Shown here one piece after another: positions 23,454 to 33,334 of a DNA stretch of 64,000 nucleotides (positions within the stretch are counted from its first letter, which is position 1; each line of letters begins with the position of its first letter). The stretch is from contig JBBSQC010000004.1 in NCBI GenBank assembly GCA_038258215.1, positions 1 through 64,000 of the forward strand. Direction: 5' to 3'. Source of the DNA: Fodinibacter sp038258215. GTDB lineage: Bacteria; Actinomycetota; Actinomycetes; Actinomycetales; Dermatophilaceae. The notes under the pieces are model-generated. The model made no database searches and had not been told where the DNA came from. It was given only the letters and a program-made list of their open reading frames with translations. The position numbers and the translations under genes were made by a program.

Positions 23454-24047
23454 TCAGATGAAGATGGCGGGCTCGGCGAAGAGCGCGTCGTAGGGGTCCT
23501 CGTCGGGGCTGTGGGGGTAGCGGACCACCGCCGGGATGCCGGTCGCAACAGCCCCGGACGGAACGGGTTTCACCACAACCGAATTGGCGCCGATCTGCGC
23601 GTCGTGACCGATCTCGATGTCACCGAGCACACGAGCGCCCGTGCCGATCGTGACCCGGTCCCCGACGGTCGGATGCCGCTTCACGCCGCGGTTGAGCGAC
23701 CGCCCGCCCAGGGTAACCCCGTGGTAGAGCATGACGTCGTCGCCGACCACAGCGGTGGCGCCGATGACGACACCCATCCCGTGGTCGATGAAGAAGCGCC
23801 GACCGATCTGTGCACCTGGGTGGATCTCCACGCCGGTGACCGCACGGGTGATGGTCGAGAGCACCCGTGCGACCGGCCGCGCACCGGGGTTGCGCCACAG
23901 CCGGTGGGTGAGACGGTAGGCCCAGATCGCGTGCAGCCCAGGGGAGTTCACGGCGACGTCGAGACGCGTCTGTGCTGCGGGGTCACGCAGCATCGCGGCG
24001 TCGAGGTCCTCGCGGACGCTCGCCCGGGCGGCACGGATCAGGGACAT
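23454..24047 (-). CDS. cysE: Serine O-acetyltransferase
   Basis: Makes O-acetylserine from L-serine and acetyl-CoA, the first step of cysteine synthesis. The 197-residue length matches the short EpsC/CysE form. An N-terminal helical region (about 1-65) is followed by a left-handed beta-helix of hexapeptide repeats with the active-site signature EIHPGAQIGRRFFIDHGMGVVIG and LYHGVTLGG. It begins one base after the cysK stop codon, so the two genes form an operon, cysK first. No feedback or transcriptional control site is evident. Confidence 0.96.
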   Translation of the reverse strand: MSLIRAARASVREDLDAAMLRDPAAQTRLDVAVNSPGLHAIWAYRLTHRLWRNPGARPVARVLSTITRAVTGVEIHPGAQIGRRFFIDHGMGVVIGATAVVGDDVMLYHGVTLGGRSLNRGVKRHPTVGDRVTIGTGARVLGDIEIGHDAQIGANSVVVKPVPSGAVATGIPAVVRYPHSPDEDPYDALFAEPAIFI

Positions 24048-24048
24048 G

Positions 24049-24978
24049 TCAGTCGACGAGACCCTCGAAGAGGATGGTCGAGAGGTAGCGCTCGCCGAAG
24101 CTCGGGATGATGACGACGATCGTCTTGCCGGCGTTCTCGGGGCGAGCGGCGACCTGGGCGGCCGCGGCGAGCGCCGTGCCCGAGGAGAGCCCGACGAGCA
24201 GTCCCTCCTCGGTGGCGGCGCGGCGGGCCCACTGCACCGAGGTGGCGGCGTCGATGTCGATGACCTCGTCGTAGATCTCGGTGTCCAGGATCTCGGGCAC
24301 GAAGTTGGCGCCCAGGCCCTGGATCTTGTGCGGGCCGGGCTGGCCGCCGTTGAGGATCGGGGACTCGGCCGGCTCGACCGCGATCATCTGGAGCCCGGGC
24401 TTGCGCTCCTTGAGCACCTGACCCACGCCGGTGATCGTGCCACCGGTGCCGATGCCGGCCACGACGATGTCGACGGCGCCGTCGGTGTCGTTCCAGATCT
24501 CCTCCGCGGTGGTGCGGCGGTGGACCTCGGGGTTCGCCTCGTTGGCGAACTGGCGGGCCAGCACGGCATTCTCCCGCTCGGCGACGATCTGCTCGGAGCG
24601 GGCGACCGCGCCCTTCATGCCCTCGGAGCCGGGGGTCAGCACCAGCTCGGCGCCGTAGGCACGCAGCAGCGCCCGACGCTCCTTGCTCATCGTCTCGGGC
24701 ATCGCGAGCACGACCTTGTAGCCGCGCGCGGCCCCGACCATGGCCAGGGCGATGCCGGTGTTGCCGGAGGTCGCCTCCACGATGGTGCCGCCCTCGGTGA
24801 GCTCACCAGAGGCTTCGGCGGCGTCGACGATCGCGACGCCGATGCGGTCCTTGACCGAGCTCGCCGGGTTGTAGAACTCCAGCTTGGCGGCGACGATCGC
24901 GTCCCCGTCGATGATCCGGTTGAGCCGGACGAGCGGGGTGTTGCCGACCGCCTGGGTGACGTCGTCGAGGATGGGCAT
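24049..24978 (-). CDS. cysK: Cysteine synthase A (O-acetylserine sulfhydrylase)
   Basis: PLP enzyme (309 aa) that turns O-acetylserine and sulfide into cysteine. Lys43 in NPASSVKDR is the PLP-binding residue. EATSGNTGIALA is the substrate loop, and GIGTGGTITGVGQVL binds the PLP phosphate. AAAGG lies 8 bp before the ATG. It is the first gene of the cysK-cysE operon, divergent from etfD; the 241-bp spacer carries both promoters. A low-GC stretch at about 25070-25110 may contain the cysK promoter. Confidence 0.97.
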   Translation of the reverse strand: MPILDDVTQAVGNTPLVRLNRIIDGDAIVAAKLEFYNPASSVKDRIGVAIVDAAEASGELTEGGTIVEATSGNTGIALAMVGAARGYKVVLAMPETMSKERRALLRAYGAELVLTPGSEGMKGAVARSEQIVAERENAVLARQFANEANPEVHRRTTAEEIWNDTDGAVDIVVAGIGTGGTITGVGQVLKERKPGLQMIAVEPAESPILNGGQPGPHKIQGLGANFVPEILDTEIYDEVIDIDAATSVQWARRAATEEGLLVGLSSGTALAAAAQVAARPENAGKTIVVIIPSFGERYLSTILFEGLVD

Positions 24979-25184
24979 TGCGGTGACCTTTCGCTGGAGG
25001 GGTGCGCCGGTCGACCGGGGCGGGGCGTCACGGCATACGGCTCGGTTCGCTCGGATGAACCCCGGGCTCGTTATGTGTATTCCAACAGAGAGTTATCCAC
25101 CACCACAACGGCGGCGCCACCCCTCGGTCGCGGCGGAGCCCCCCGACATGGCCTGGCGCACGTTTGACGGTCGTCACAGGCTCG

Positions 25185-25219
25185 GTGAGCAAGCGCTTAG
25201 CGTCGATAGACTGCGCCGC
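25185..25219 (+). promoter_or_regulatory. etfD promoter with AGCAAGCGCT-type operator; leaderless transcript likely
   Basis: A -10-like TAGACT (25207-25212) ends 7 bp before the ATG at 25220, and there is no ribosome site, so the transcript probably begins at or next to the start codon. Just upstream lies GGTGAGCAAGCGCTTAGCG (25185-25203), closely matching the motif at 49673-49691 in front of the acyl-CoA dehydrogenase. It would occupy the -35 region and could repress. Confidence 0.6.
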
Positions 25220-28200
25220 ATGTCTGCCGCCTCAGCACCGGCCGCGGTGCACGCCCTGGCCAGCGACCTCCTGCCCACTCCCGACGAGAGGTTCGGGGGG
25301 GTCGGCGCGGTGCAGGTCATCGCCCTGGTGTTGTGCTTCGTGGTGCCGCTCATCGGGTGGGCGCTGCTCTTCCGGCAGGCCGGCCGCTTCGTCGGCCTCT
25401 ACCGTCTCGGGCGTCCCGACGGCAGCCGCACCGGCAACCCCGCTGCCCGCACCTGGACCCTCACCAAGGAGTTCCTCGGCCACACCCGGATGAGCCGGCT
25501 CAAGGTCGTCGCCGCGGCGCACTGGTTCACCTCGCTGTCCTTCATCGTGCTGTTCGCGACCCTGGTCAACGCCTTCTTCCAGCTCGTGCAGCCCGACTAC
25601 CGGCTGCCGCTCATCGGGCACTTCCCGCCCTTCGAGTGGCTCATCGAGGTCTTCGCATGGGCGGGCTTCATCGGCATCGTCGTGCTCATGGCGATCCGCC
25701 AGAAGGAGCACCCTCGCTCGGCGGCGGGTGAGGGCGGCCGGCGCTCCCGCTTCTTCGGGTCCTCCTTCTGGCAGGCCTACTACGTCGAGCTGACCATCCT
25801 CTTCGTGACGATCTGCATCATCGGGTTGCGCGCCCTCGAGGCCGCGATGGTCACGGTAACCGACCCGGGGGAGTCACTCGCCCTGCACTTCCCGCTCACC
25901 GGGTGGATGGCGGGCCTCTGGTCCGGGGCCTCGCTGCCGACCCTCGCCCTGTGGGTCTACGTCGTCGCCGCGGTGAAGATCCTCATCTCCTTCGCGTGGA
26001 TGATCACCATCTCGCTGCAGCCGACGATGGGTGTCGCGTGGCACCGCTTCCTCGCCTTCCCCAACATCTGGTTCAAGCGAGAGCCCTCCGGCCGCACCGC
26101 ACTCGGTGGCGCGCGGCCCCTCATCGTCGACGGCAAGCCGTTCACGATGGAGGCCGCCGAAGAGATGGAGGAGGGCGCCACCCTCGGGGTCGGGGCCGTC
26201 GAGGACTTCACCTGGAAGGGCCTGCTCGACTTCTCTACCTGCACCGAGTGCGGCCGCTGCCAGAGCCAGTGCCCCGCGTGGAACACCGAGAAGCCCCTCT
26301 CCCCCAAGCTGCTCATGATGGCGCTGCGCGACCACGCCGACGCCAAGGCGCCCTACCTGCGGGCGCTCGCCGACCACGGCGGCGACCCCGAGAAGGCGAT
26401 GGCCTCGGTCGCCGCAGCCCGTGTCGACGGCGTCACCGAGGGGTCGGTCATCGACTGGTCCGCGATGAACCTCGTCGGCGACACCGGGTATGCCGCGGAC
26501 TCACCGCTCACGGCATACAACCCGCACGGGCCGGATGCCGTGATCGACCAGGACGTGTTGTGGTCGTGCACGACCTGCGGTGCCTGCGTCGAGCAGTGCC
26601 CCGTCGACATCGAGCATGTCGACCACATCGTCGACATGCGGCGCTACCAGACGCTCATCGAGTCGGCCTTTCCGAGCGAGCTCGGTGGCCTGTTCAAGAA
26701 CCTCGAGGGCAAGGGCAACCCGTGGGGCATGGGCGCGCGCGCCCGGCTCGACTGGGCCAAGGACCTGCCCTTCGAGGTCAAGGTGCTCGGTCAGGACGTC
26801 GAGCAGGCGTCGGACGTCGAGTGGCTGTTCTGGGTCGGGTGCGCCGGTGCCTACGAGGACCGCGCCAAGAAGACGACGCGCGCGGTGGCCGAGCTGCTCA
26901 ACACCGCCGGGGTGTCGTTCGCGGTGCTGGGCGACGGTGAGACCTGCACCGGGGATTCGGCCCGGCGCGCGGGCAACGAGCTGCTCTTCCAGACCCTCGC
27001 CGCGCAGAACGTCGAGACGTTCGGGGAGTTCGGCGTGACGAAGGTCGTCGTGACGTGCGCGCACTGCTTCAACACGATCAAGAACGAGTACGGCGAGCTC
27101 GGCGGGCACTACGAGGTGGTGCACCACACCCAGCTCCTCAACCGCCTGGTGCGCGAGAAGAAGCTCGTGCCGGTGGCACGCCCCGCAGCAGAGCCGGCGA
27201 TGTCGTCGGCCAAGAACGCGGCATCCACGGCCTCCACCGTCACCTACCACGACCCGTGCTACCTCGGCCGGCACAACGGCGTCTACGCCCCGCCGCGCGA
27301 GCTCATCGGGGCCCTGCCCGGGGTCGAGCTCAAGGAGATGGAGCGCACCAAGGAGAAGTCGTTCTGCTGCGGCGCCGGCGGGGCCCGGATGTGGATGGAG
27401 GAGAAGCTCGGCACGCGGATCAACACCAACCGCACCGAGGAGGCCATCGCCACCGGCGCGGAGCGGATCGCGATCGGCTGCCCGTTCTGCCGGGTGATGA
27501 TGTCCGACGGGCTCACGGCCAAGCAGGCCGAGGGTCAGGCGGAGTCGGTCGAGGTCGTCGACGTGGCGCAGATGCTCCTCGCCGCTGTGCGCCGCCCCGA
27601 CGTCGAAGAGGCCCGCGCGACCGAGCCGGAGGTCGTCCAGGAGCCGGCGCCGGGCACGGCTCCGGTCGCGGCCGCCGCGGGAGCTGCCGCCGGGGCACTC
27701 GTCGGGTCCACCACGGAAGAGGCCGCCGAAGCGCCCGAGGACCAGGCGTCCGGCGGAGCCGACCCTTGGGACGAGCCCGCCACCTCGCAAACAACTGACC
27801 AATTGGTCACTTCTTCGCAGTCAGACGAGGCGGACCCCTGGGACGAGCCCACCACCGCCGACCCGGTCCAGACCGCGACCCCAACCGTGCAAACAACTGA
27901 CCAATTGGACGATTCTTTACCGGCCGACGACGCCGACCCCTGGGACCAGCCCGCCGCGTCGGAGGAAGGCACCGACCCGTGGGACGCGCCGGAGGCCCTC
28001 GAGGAGGGAACCGCGGGCCGGTCCGAGGGTGCGCCTACGCCGGAGAAGGCGAAGGGGGATGCCGCTGCCTCCACCGACGACGTCGACCCGTGGGACGAAC
28101 CCGCCGCCACAGCCGACGCGGTCGAGCCACCTCCCCCGTCCGTGCAAAGAAGTGACCAATTGGACGATTCTTTACCGGCCGAGAACGACGACGTCGACCC

Positions 28201-28441
28201 CTGGGACCAACCCACCGACGCTTCGCCCCCGGCAGCAACGTCCGGCGAGGTGACCCCTGAGCCCTCCGACCTGCCGGACGCAGCCGCCGTGACCGCGGAG
28301 ATACCTCCCCCGTCCGTGCAAAGAAGTGACCAATTGGACGATTCTTTACCGGCCGACGACGACGGCGTCACGGCATCCGATGGGGATGCCGCGTTCACCG
28401 GGGACGCGAGCCTGCTCGACGAGCCCGACCCCTGGGACTGA
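25220..28441 (+). CDS. etfD: EtfD-type membrane Fe-S oxidoreductase (ETF:quinone reductase) with acidic repeat tail
   Basis: Large membrane oxidoreductase (1073 aa) like mycobacterial Rv0338c/EtfD, which passes electrons from acyl-CoA dehydrogenases via ETF to menaquinone. About six N-terminal helices form a NarI-like module (residues 30-270). Two ferredoxin-type clusters follow, beginning at Cys341 (CTECGRCQSQCP) and Cys450 (CTTCGACVEQCP). The C-terminal catalytic part carries CCG-type motifs, including Cys716-Cys717 (FCCGAGGARMWM). From about residue 790 an acidic, Pro/Ala-rich tail of about 280 residues has no counterpart in the core family: it contains seven DPWD units and four in-frame palindromic elements. 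Leaderless start at 25220. A 20-bp stem terminator follows. Confidence 0.9.
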   Translation: MSAASAPAAVHALASDLLPTPDERFGGVGAVQVIALVLCFVVPLIGWALLFRQAGRFVGLYRLGRPDGSRTGNPAARTWTLTKEFLGHTRMSRLKVVAAAHWFTSLSFIVLFATLVNAFFQLVQPDYRLPLIGHFPPFEWLIEVFAWAGFIGIVVLMAIRQKEHPRSAAGEGGRRSRFFGSSFWQAYYVELTILFVTICIIGLRALEAAMVTVTDPGESLALHFPLTGWMAGLWSGASLPTLALWVYVVAAVKILISFAWMITISLQPTMGVAWHRFLAFPNIWFKREPSGRTALGGARPLIVDGKPFTMEAAEEMEEGATLGVGAVEDFTWKGLLDFSTCTECGRCQSQCPAWNTEKPLSPKLLMMALRDHADAKAPYLRALADHGGDPEKAMASVAAARVDGVTEGSVIDWSAMNLVGDTGYAADSPLTAYNPHGPDAVIDQDVLWSCTTCGACVEQCPVDIEHVDHIVDMRRYQTLIESAFPSELGGLFKNLEGKGNPWGMGARARLDWAKDLPFEVKVLGQDVEQASDVEWLFWVGCAGAYEDRAKKTTRAVAELLNTAGVSFAVLGDGETCTGDSARRAGNELLFQTLAAQNVETFGEFGVTKVVVTCAHCFNTIKNEYGELGGHYEVVHHTQLLNRLVREKKLVPVARPAAEPAMSSAKNAASTASTVTYHDPCYLGRHNGVYAPPRELIGALPGVELKEMERTKEKSFCCGAGGARMWMEEKLGTRINTNRTEEAIATGAERIAIGCPFCRVMMSDGLTAKQAEGQAESVEVVDVAQMLLAAVRRPDVEEARATEPEVVQEPAPGTAPVAAAAGAAAGALVGSTTEEAAEAPEDQASGGADPWDEPATSQTTDQLVTSSQSDEADPWDEPTTADPVQTATPTVQTTDQLDDSLPADDADPWDQPAASEEGTDPWDAPEALEEGTAGRSEGAPTPEKAKGDAAASTDDVDPWDEPAATADAVEPPPPSVQRSDQLDDSLPAENDDVDPWDQPTDASPPAATSGEVTPEPSDLPDAAAVTAEIPPPSVQRSDQLDDSLPADDDGVTASDGDAAFTGDASLLDEPDPWD
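27787..28350 (+). repeat. Four in-frame copies of the palindromic element inside the etfD tail
   Basis: Copies at about 27787-27818, 27887-27920, 28142-28176 and 28316-28350, each with TGACCAATTGG at the centre and GATTCTTTACC or a variant at the end. They are read in the same frame and orientation, giving TTDQLVTSS, TTDQLDDSLPA, and twice RSDQLDDSLPA (starting near residues 855, 889, 974 and 1032). Between them lie DPWD(E/Q/A)P units at 18-40-residue intervals. Confidence 0.88.
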
Positions 28442-28470
28442 CCCCAGGCCGTAGGGGGTCGATCGAGGGG

Positions 28471-28514
28471 AGAGAACACGCCGCCCGCGCGGAAGCGCGG
28501 GCGGCGTGTTCTCT
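28471..28514. terminator. Bidirectional intrinsic terminator
   Basis: Perfect 20-bp stem (arm AGAGAACACGCCGCCCGCGC) with a GGAA tetraloop, between convergent etfD and the binding-protein gene. The A-rich and T-rich ends suit both directions. Confidence 0.92.
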
Positions 28515-28535
28515 ACTCTCAACGGGCGGGTGGGG

Positions 28536-29453
28536 TCAGCTGAGCCCGTTGCTCGACAGGAACTCCGTGGCGACGGCCTTGGGGTCCTTCTTGTCGATGT
28601 CGGTCTGCTTGAGCATGTCGGCGATGGCGTCGGTGGTGAGCTTGGCGGAGACGGCGTTGAGCGTCTCCTTGACCTCGTCGGCCCGGTCGGCGCGCACGAG
28701 CGGGAAGATGTTCTGCGAGCCGTACAGCTTCTTGGTGTCCTCAAGGGACACGAAACCGTTGGCCGCGATGGCCGGGTCGGTGGAGAAGATGTTGGCCACC
28801 TGCACCTGGTCGTTCTTCAGCGCCTGGACGATGGCCTGACCGGTGAGCGGACGGAAGGACTTGAACTCCAGCCCATAGGTGTCCTTGAGCCCGGGGATGC
28901 CCTGGGTGCGCTCGCCGAACTCCGGCGGGCCCGAGATCGCGAGGTCCTTGGCGACCGGAGCGAGGTCCTCGATCGTCTTCAGGCTGTACTTCTCTGCGGT
29001 CTCCTTCGTCACGGCGATCGTGTCGTTGTCCTCGGCAGCCGACTTGTCGAGCGCGACGAGCGTGTCGGGGATGACCTCCTGCATCTTGGCGTAGACCTCG
29101 TCGGGGTCCGTGCCGGTGAAGGTCTTGTCGTAGAACAGCGCCAGCGCGCCGGTGTACTCGGGGAACACCTGCACCGAGTTGTCCTCCAGCGCGCGCAGGT
29201 AGATCTCACGCGAGCCGATGTTCGTCTTGGTCGAGGCGTCGATGCCCTTGGCGTTCAGCGCCCCCGCGTAGATCTCGGCGAGCAGCGTGGACTCGGAGAA
29301 GTTGGCCCCGCCGACGACGATCGGGGCACCGGAACTGCCGCCGCTCGCGGAGGCCGCTGGGGTATCGGCCGCCAGGGGGTCGTCGGAGCCGCAGGCGGTG
29401 AGCCCGAGGATCGAGGCCGCGAGCAGTGCGACGGCCGAGGTGGTGCGCTTCAT
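28536..29453 (-). CDS. Glycine betaine/choline-type ABC transporter substrate-binding lipoprotein
   Basis: Extracytoplasmic binding protein (305 aa) of the OpuAC/OsmX family. Lipobox at LGLTAC (Cys21) after a short hydrophobic stretch, then a Ser/Gly/Ala linker. The mature domain shows the family start VVGGANFSESTLLAEIYAG, then EYTGALALFYDKTF and an FGERTQGIPGLKDTYGLEF region. It is the last gene of the four-gene operon ATPase - permease - permease - binding protein, after a 60-bp gap, and ends at a strong terminator. Osmoprotectant (glycine betaine, choline, carnitine) is the likely substrate class; the aromatic cage was not verified. Confidence 0.92.
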   Translation of the reverse strand: MKRTTSAVALLAASILGLTACGSDDPLAADTPAASASGGSSGAPIVVGGANFSESTLLAEIYAGALNAKGIDASTKTNIGSREIYLRALEDNSVQVFPEYTGALALFYDKTFTGTDPDEVYAKMQEVIPDTLVALDKSAAEDNDTIAVTKETAEKYSLKTIEDLAPVAKDLAISGPPEFGERTQGIPGLKDTYGLEFKSFRPLTGQAIVQALKNDQVQVANIFSTDPAIAANGFVSLEDTKKLYGSQNIFPLVRADRADEVKETLNAVSAKLTTDAIADMLKQTDIDKKDPKAVATEFLSSNGLS

Positions 29454-29513
29454 GAGAGGTCCCTTCGTGGGGTGGGCTCGGAGCAGATTGAGGACGAGAG
29501 TCCCAACAGTGGT

Positions 29514-30287
29514 TCAGGCAGGATTGCGCAGTGTGGCGTCTGCATCCTCGGACGCAACAGGGTCATCGCCCCGATCCTTCCGACGGTTACCGTTTCGTGA
29601 CTTCGTGGATGTGCCCGCGGTCAGCCCCGGCGACACGGTGCGTCGCTGCACGAGGCCGAGCAGGGCGTCGACGGCCACCGCCAGCAGGGCCACCAAGATG
29701 GCCCCTCCCGCCGTGCGGGGGTAGTCCCCGAGGGCGATGCCGTCGATGAGGTAACGGCCCAGCCCACCGAGACCCACGTATGCCGCGATGATGGTCGTCG
29801 CGATGACCTGGAGCACGGCGGAGCGCACTCCGGAGAAGAGCAGTGGAAGCGCATTCGGGAGCTCGACCTGCCGAAGCACCTGCCCACCGGACATGCCGAC
29901 ACCCGCGGCAGCGTCCCGCGCGGCGGGGTCGACGGCCTCGATGCCGGCATATGTGCCGGCCAGCAGGGGCGGGATGGCCAGCAGGGCGAGAACCCCGATG
30001 CTCGGCACGAGGAAGGCGCCGCTGCCGGAGAACTTGGGCCCCAACCAGAGCACCGCGGCGAAGAGCAGACCCAGGGTGGGCACCGCGCGCACCGAGTTGG
30101 CCACGGAGATGAGCCACTTGGCCCGCCCGGTGTGCCCGACCCACAGCCCGACCGGGATCGCGATGAGCGCGGCGACGACCAGGGAGAGCGCGGAGTACTC
30201 GAGGTGCTCGAGCACGCGGTTGGGGATGCCGCTCTCCCCCGACCAGTTGGCCGGGTCGGTGAGCCAGGAGATCAGCGAGGGAATCAT
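29514..30287 (-). CDS. Osmoprotectant ABC transporter permease
   Basis: Inner-membrane subunit (257 aa) with about five to six hydrophobic segments and the family EAA-like loop (DPAARDAAAGVGMSGGQVLRQVELPNALPLLFSGVRSA). The C-terminal ~45 residues are hydrophilic and charged, longer than usual. Its ATG shares one base with the stop codon of the upstream permease (TGATG), so translation is coupled. It is one of the two paired permeases of the OpuC/OsmU class that form a heterodimer. Confidence 0.9.
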   Translation of the reverse strand: MIPSLISWLTDPANWSGESGIPNRVLEHLEYSALSLVVAALIAIPVGLWVGHTGRAKWLISVANSVRAVPTLGLLFAAVLWLGPKFSGSGAFLVPSIGVLALLAIPPLLAGTYAGIEAVDPAARDAAAGVGMSGGQVLRQVELPNALPLLFSGVRSAVLQVIATTIIAAYVGLGGLGRYLIDGIALGDYPRTAGGAILVALLAVAVDALLGLVQRRTVSPGLTAGTSTKSRNGNRRKDRGDDPVASEDADATLRNPA

Positions 30288-30927
30288 CAGCGGCCCGCCG
30301 CCACTCGGATCCATGGCGTGAGTGCACGGCTGCCGAAGAGGATGAGGGCGTCGAGGGCCAGCGCCAGGATGACGCACGAGAAGATTCCGGTGAGGAGCTC
30401 TCCCCAGATGACCCGGTTGAAGCCGTCGACGAGCAGGTCACCCAGCTGCGACACCCCGAGCAACGATGCCACGCTCACGATGCTCACGTTGCTCACGGCC
30501 GCGACACGCAGACCGGCCGCGATGACCGGCACGGCGAGAGGAAGCTCCACACCGATGAGACGACGCAGCCCCTTGTAGCCCATCGCTGTCGCGGCCTGCT
30601 CGATGTGGTCGGGAACGGCGCGCAGTCCGTCGGCGACGGTGCGAGCGAGGAGCGCGACGGTGTAGACGGTCATCGCGATGACGACGTTGATCGGGTCGAG
30701 GATCTTCGTGCCGAGGATGGCCGGCATGACCACGAACAGGGCGAGGGAGGGGATCGTGTAGAGCAGCCCGGTCGCGGTGACGATCGCGGGGTAGGAGCGT
30801 GACCACCGCTTGGCGGCCCACCCCAGCGGCAGCGCGATCACGAGCCCGATGACCAGCGGCACCCCCGCGAGATAGAGGTGCGAGCGTGCGAGGTCGAGCA
30901 CCGTCCCCCAGTTGTTCGAGAGCCAGC

Positions 30928-30931
<4 letters not shown>
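30287..30931 (-). CDS. Osmoprotectant ABC transporter permease
   Basis: Second membrane subunit (214 aa), about five hydrophobic segments; it contains the EAA-like DHIEQAATAMGYKGLRRLIGVELPLAVPVI loop. The GTG start at 30931 overlaps the ATPase stop by 4 nt (GTGA). It should pair with the permease encoded immediately downstream, under the same promoter as the ATPase. Confidence 0.9.
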
Positions 30932-32073
<1,142 letters not shown>

Positions 32074-32117
32074 CCGTGAACCCTAACGGGTGGAGGCGAC
32101 GCCGGACCCTTTGGACG

Positions 32118-32687
32118 TCAGCCCGGCGAGGAGTCCTTGAACAGCCCCGCAGGCACGTCCTCGATGCCGTCGACGCCGTCGAAGAGCTCGCGCTCCAGCG
32201 GGGTGTTCGACCGCAGCACGCTGACCGATCCGCGGGGTTCGAGCACGACCAGCGCGACCTCCTCCCGGCTCCGGATGCCGTGGGTCCGCAGCTGGCTCCA
32301 CAGCATGGACTCGGACATGCCGAAGTTGGCCAGCGCCTCGATGCGCACCGTCGGCCCGGCCATGAGCACGACGGCCGAGCGGCCCCATCGCGGGACCCAC
32401 CCGCGGGTCGCCGCGCTCCAGCGGCCGAAGATCCGTTCCAGCACCACGAGGGTCCCGATGGCCACCAGCCCGCCCAGCAGGTTGGGCGAGTTGCCCAGGG
32501 TCGCGCGCGCCGCGATCGAGCCGACGAGGGTGACCAGCGCGATGCTCCCCGTCGTCGGGTTCGCGGTCAGCCGCCTGCCCCACACGCGCACGACGGCGGT
32601 GAGCGCGACGTAGAGGATCGTGGCCGAGATGACCACGCCGATGGCGTTGATCAGCGAGATGCCCAGGTGCGCTTCGATGGTGTCCAC
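32118..32687 (-). CDS. DUF421 (YetF-like) membrane protein
   Basis: Protein of 189 residues with two to three N-terminal helices (about residues 10-85) and a cytoplasmic C-terminal domain with VLMAGPTVRIEALANFGMS and LWSQLRTHGIRSREEVALVVLEPRGSVSVL, the typical DUF421 pattern. B. subtilis YetF/YrbG relatives are linked to membrane-lipid or spore functions, but the molecular role is unsettled. The start ATG at 32687 abuts the divergent 14-bp repeat array. Confidence 0.88.
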   Translation of the reverse strand: MDTIEAHLGISLINAIGVVISATILYVALTAVVRVWGRRLTANPTTGSIALVTLVGSIAARATLGNSPNLLGGLVAIGTLVVLERIFGRWSAATRGWVPRWGRSAVVLMAGPTVRIEALANFGMSESMLWSQLRTHGIRSREEVALVVLEPRGSVSVLRSNTPLERELFDGVDGIEDVPAGLFKDSSPG

Positions 32688-32701
32688 CCACCGATGCTCC
32701 C

Positions 32702-32796
32702 GCAGTCACCTGACTGCAGTGACCTGAACGCAGTGACATTTTCGCAGCGACGTTCGCGAAGCGACCATGACGCGGTGACCCTCGACGCGGTGACCT
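32702..32796. repeat. Degenerate 14-bp tandem array (seven units) in a divergent promoter region
   Basis: GCRGYGACC-like units begin at 32702, 32716, 32730, 32744, 32758, 32772 and 32787, i.e. every 14 bp, with one 15-bp step. The consensus is roughly GCAGTGACCTGAAC. The array fills almost all the space between the DUF421 start codon and the divergent reductase gene. It could be an iteron-like binding site or a decayed minisatellite. Confidence 0.75.
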
Positions 32797-32842
32797 TGAC
32801 GCATCCGTGCGGATGCCGGGCACGCGGCATACGGTGTGCGTC

Positions 32843-33328
32843 GTGTACAGCCGCGTGGTCAATGCGTTCTCTGCGACCCGGGCCGGGTCCTGGACGGTGC
32901 GGCACATCGCCGCCCACGTCGACCCGGCCCTGTTCCGCTGGTCACGGGGCCGGGTGACGATCACGGGCAAACCCACCCTGCCGATGCTCACCCTGACGAC
33001 CACAGGCAGGCGGAGCATGCGGCCGAGGTCCGTGCAGCTCGCGCACCTCGGCGAGGCCTGCGGGTCGTGGCTCGTCGTGGCGAGCGCCATGGGCCAGGAC
33101 ACCGACCCGCAGTGGCTGCTCAACCTGCGGGCCGATCCGCGAGCGCGCGTGCTCCTACCGGGGCGCGAGGTCGAGGTCGTCGCCTCCGTGCTCGATGCCG
33201 AGGAGAAGGCTGCGGCGTGGCCGGAGCTCGAGCGGGCCGTACCGCAGCCGCGGACCTACGTGCGACGCACCAGCCGCGACATCCCCGTCGTGCGCCTGAC
33301 ACCGCGACCGACGCGGTCGACGCGGTGA
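32843..33328 (+). CDS. Deazaflavin (F420)-dependent nitroreductase family protein
   Basis: Protein of 161 residues of the Ddn/split-barrel family. It has the early VNAFSATRAGSWTVRHIAAHVDPALFRWSRGRVTI region, then MLTLTTTGRRSMRPRSVQL (the Lys/Arg-rich F420-phosphate-binding part), GSWLVVASAMGQDTDPQW, LNLRADPRARV and the C-terminal AWPELERAVPQ. It would bind F420H2 or another flavin and reduce an unknown substrate. The start GTG at 32843 has no ribosome site but a TACGGT hexamer ends 7 bp before it, so a leaderless mRNA is likely. It converges with the hydrolase gene with a 6-bp gap. Confidence 0.88.
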   Translation: MYSRVVNAFSATRAGSWTVRHIAAHVDPALFRWSRGRVTITGKPTLPMLTLTTTGRRSMRPRSVQLAHLGEACGSWLVVASAMGQDTDPQWLLNLRADPRARVLLPGREVEVVASVLDAEEKAAAWPELERAVPQPRTYVRRTSRDIPVVRLTPRPTRSTR

Positions 33329-33334
33329 CGGGGG

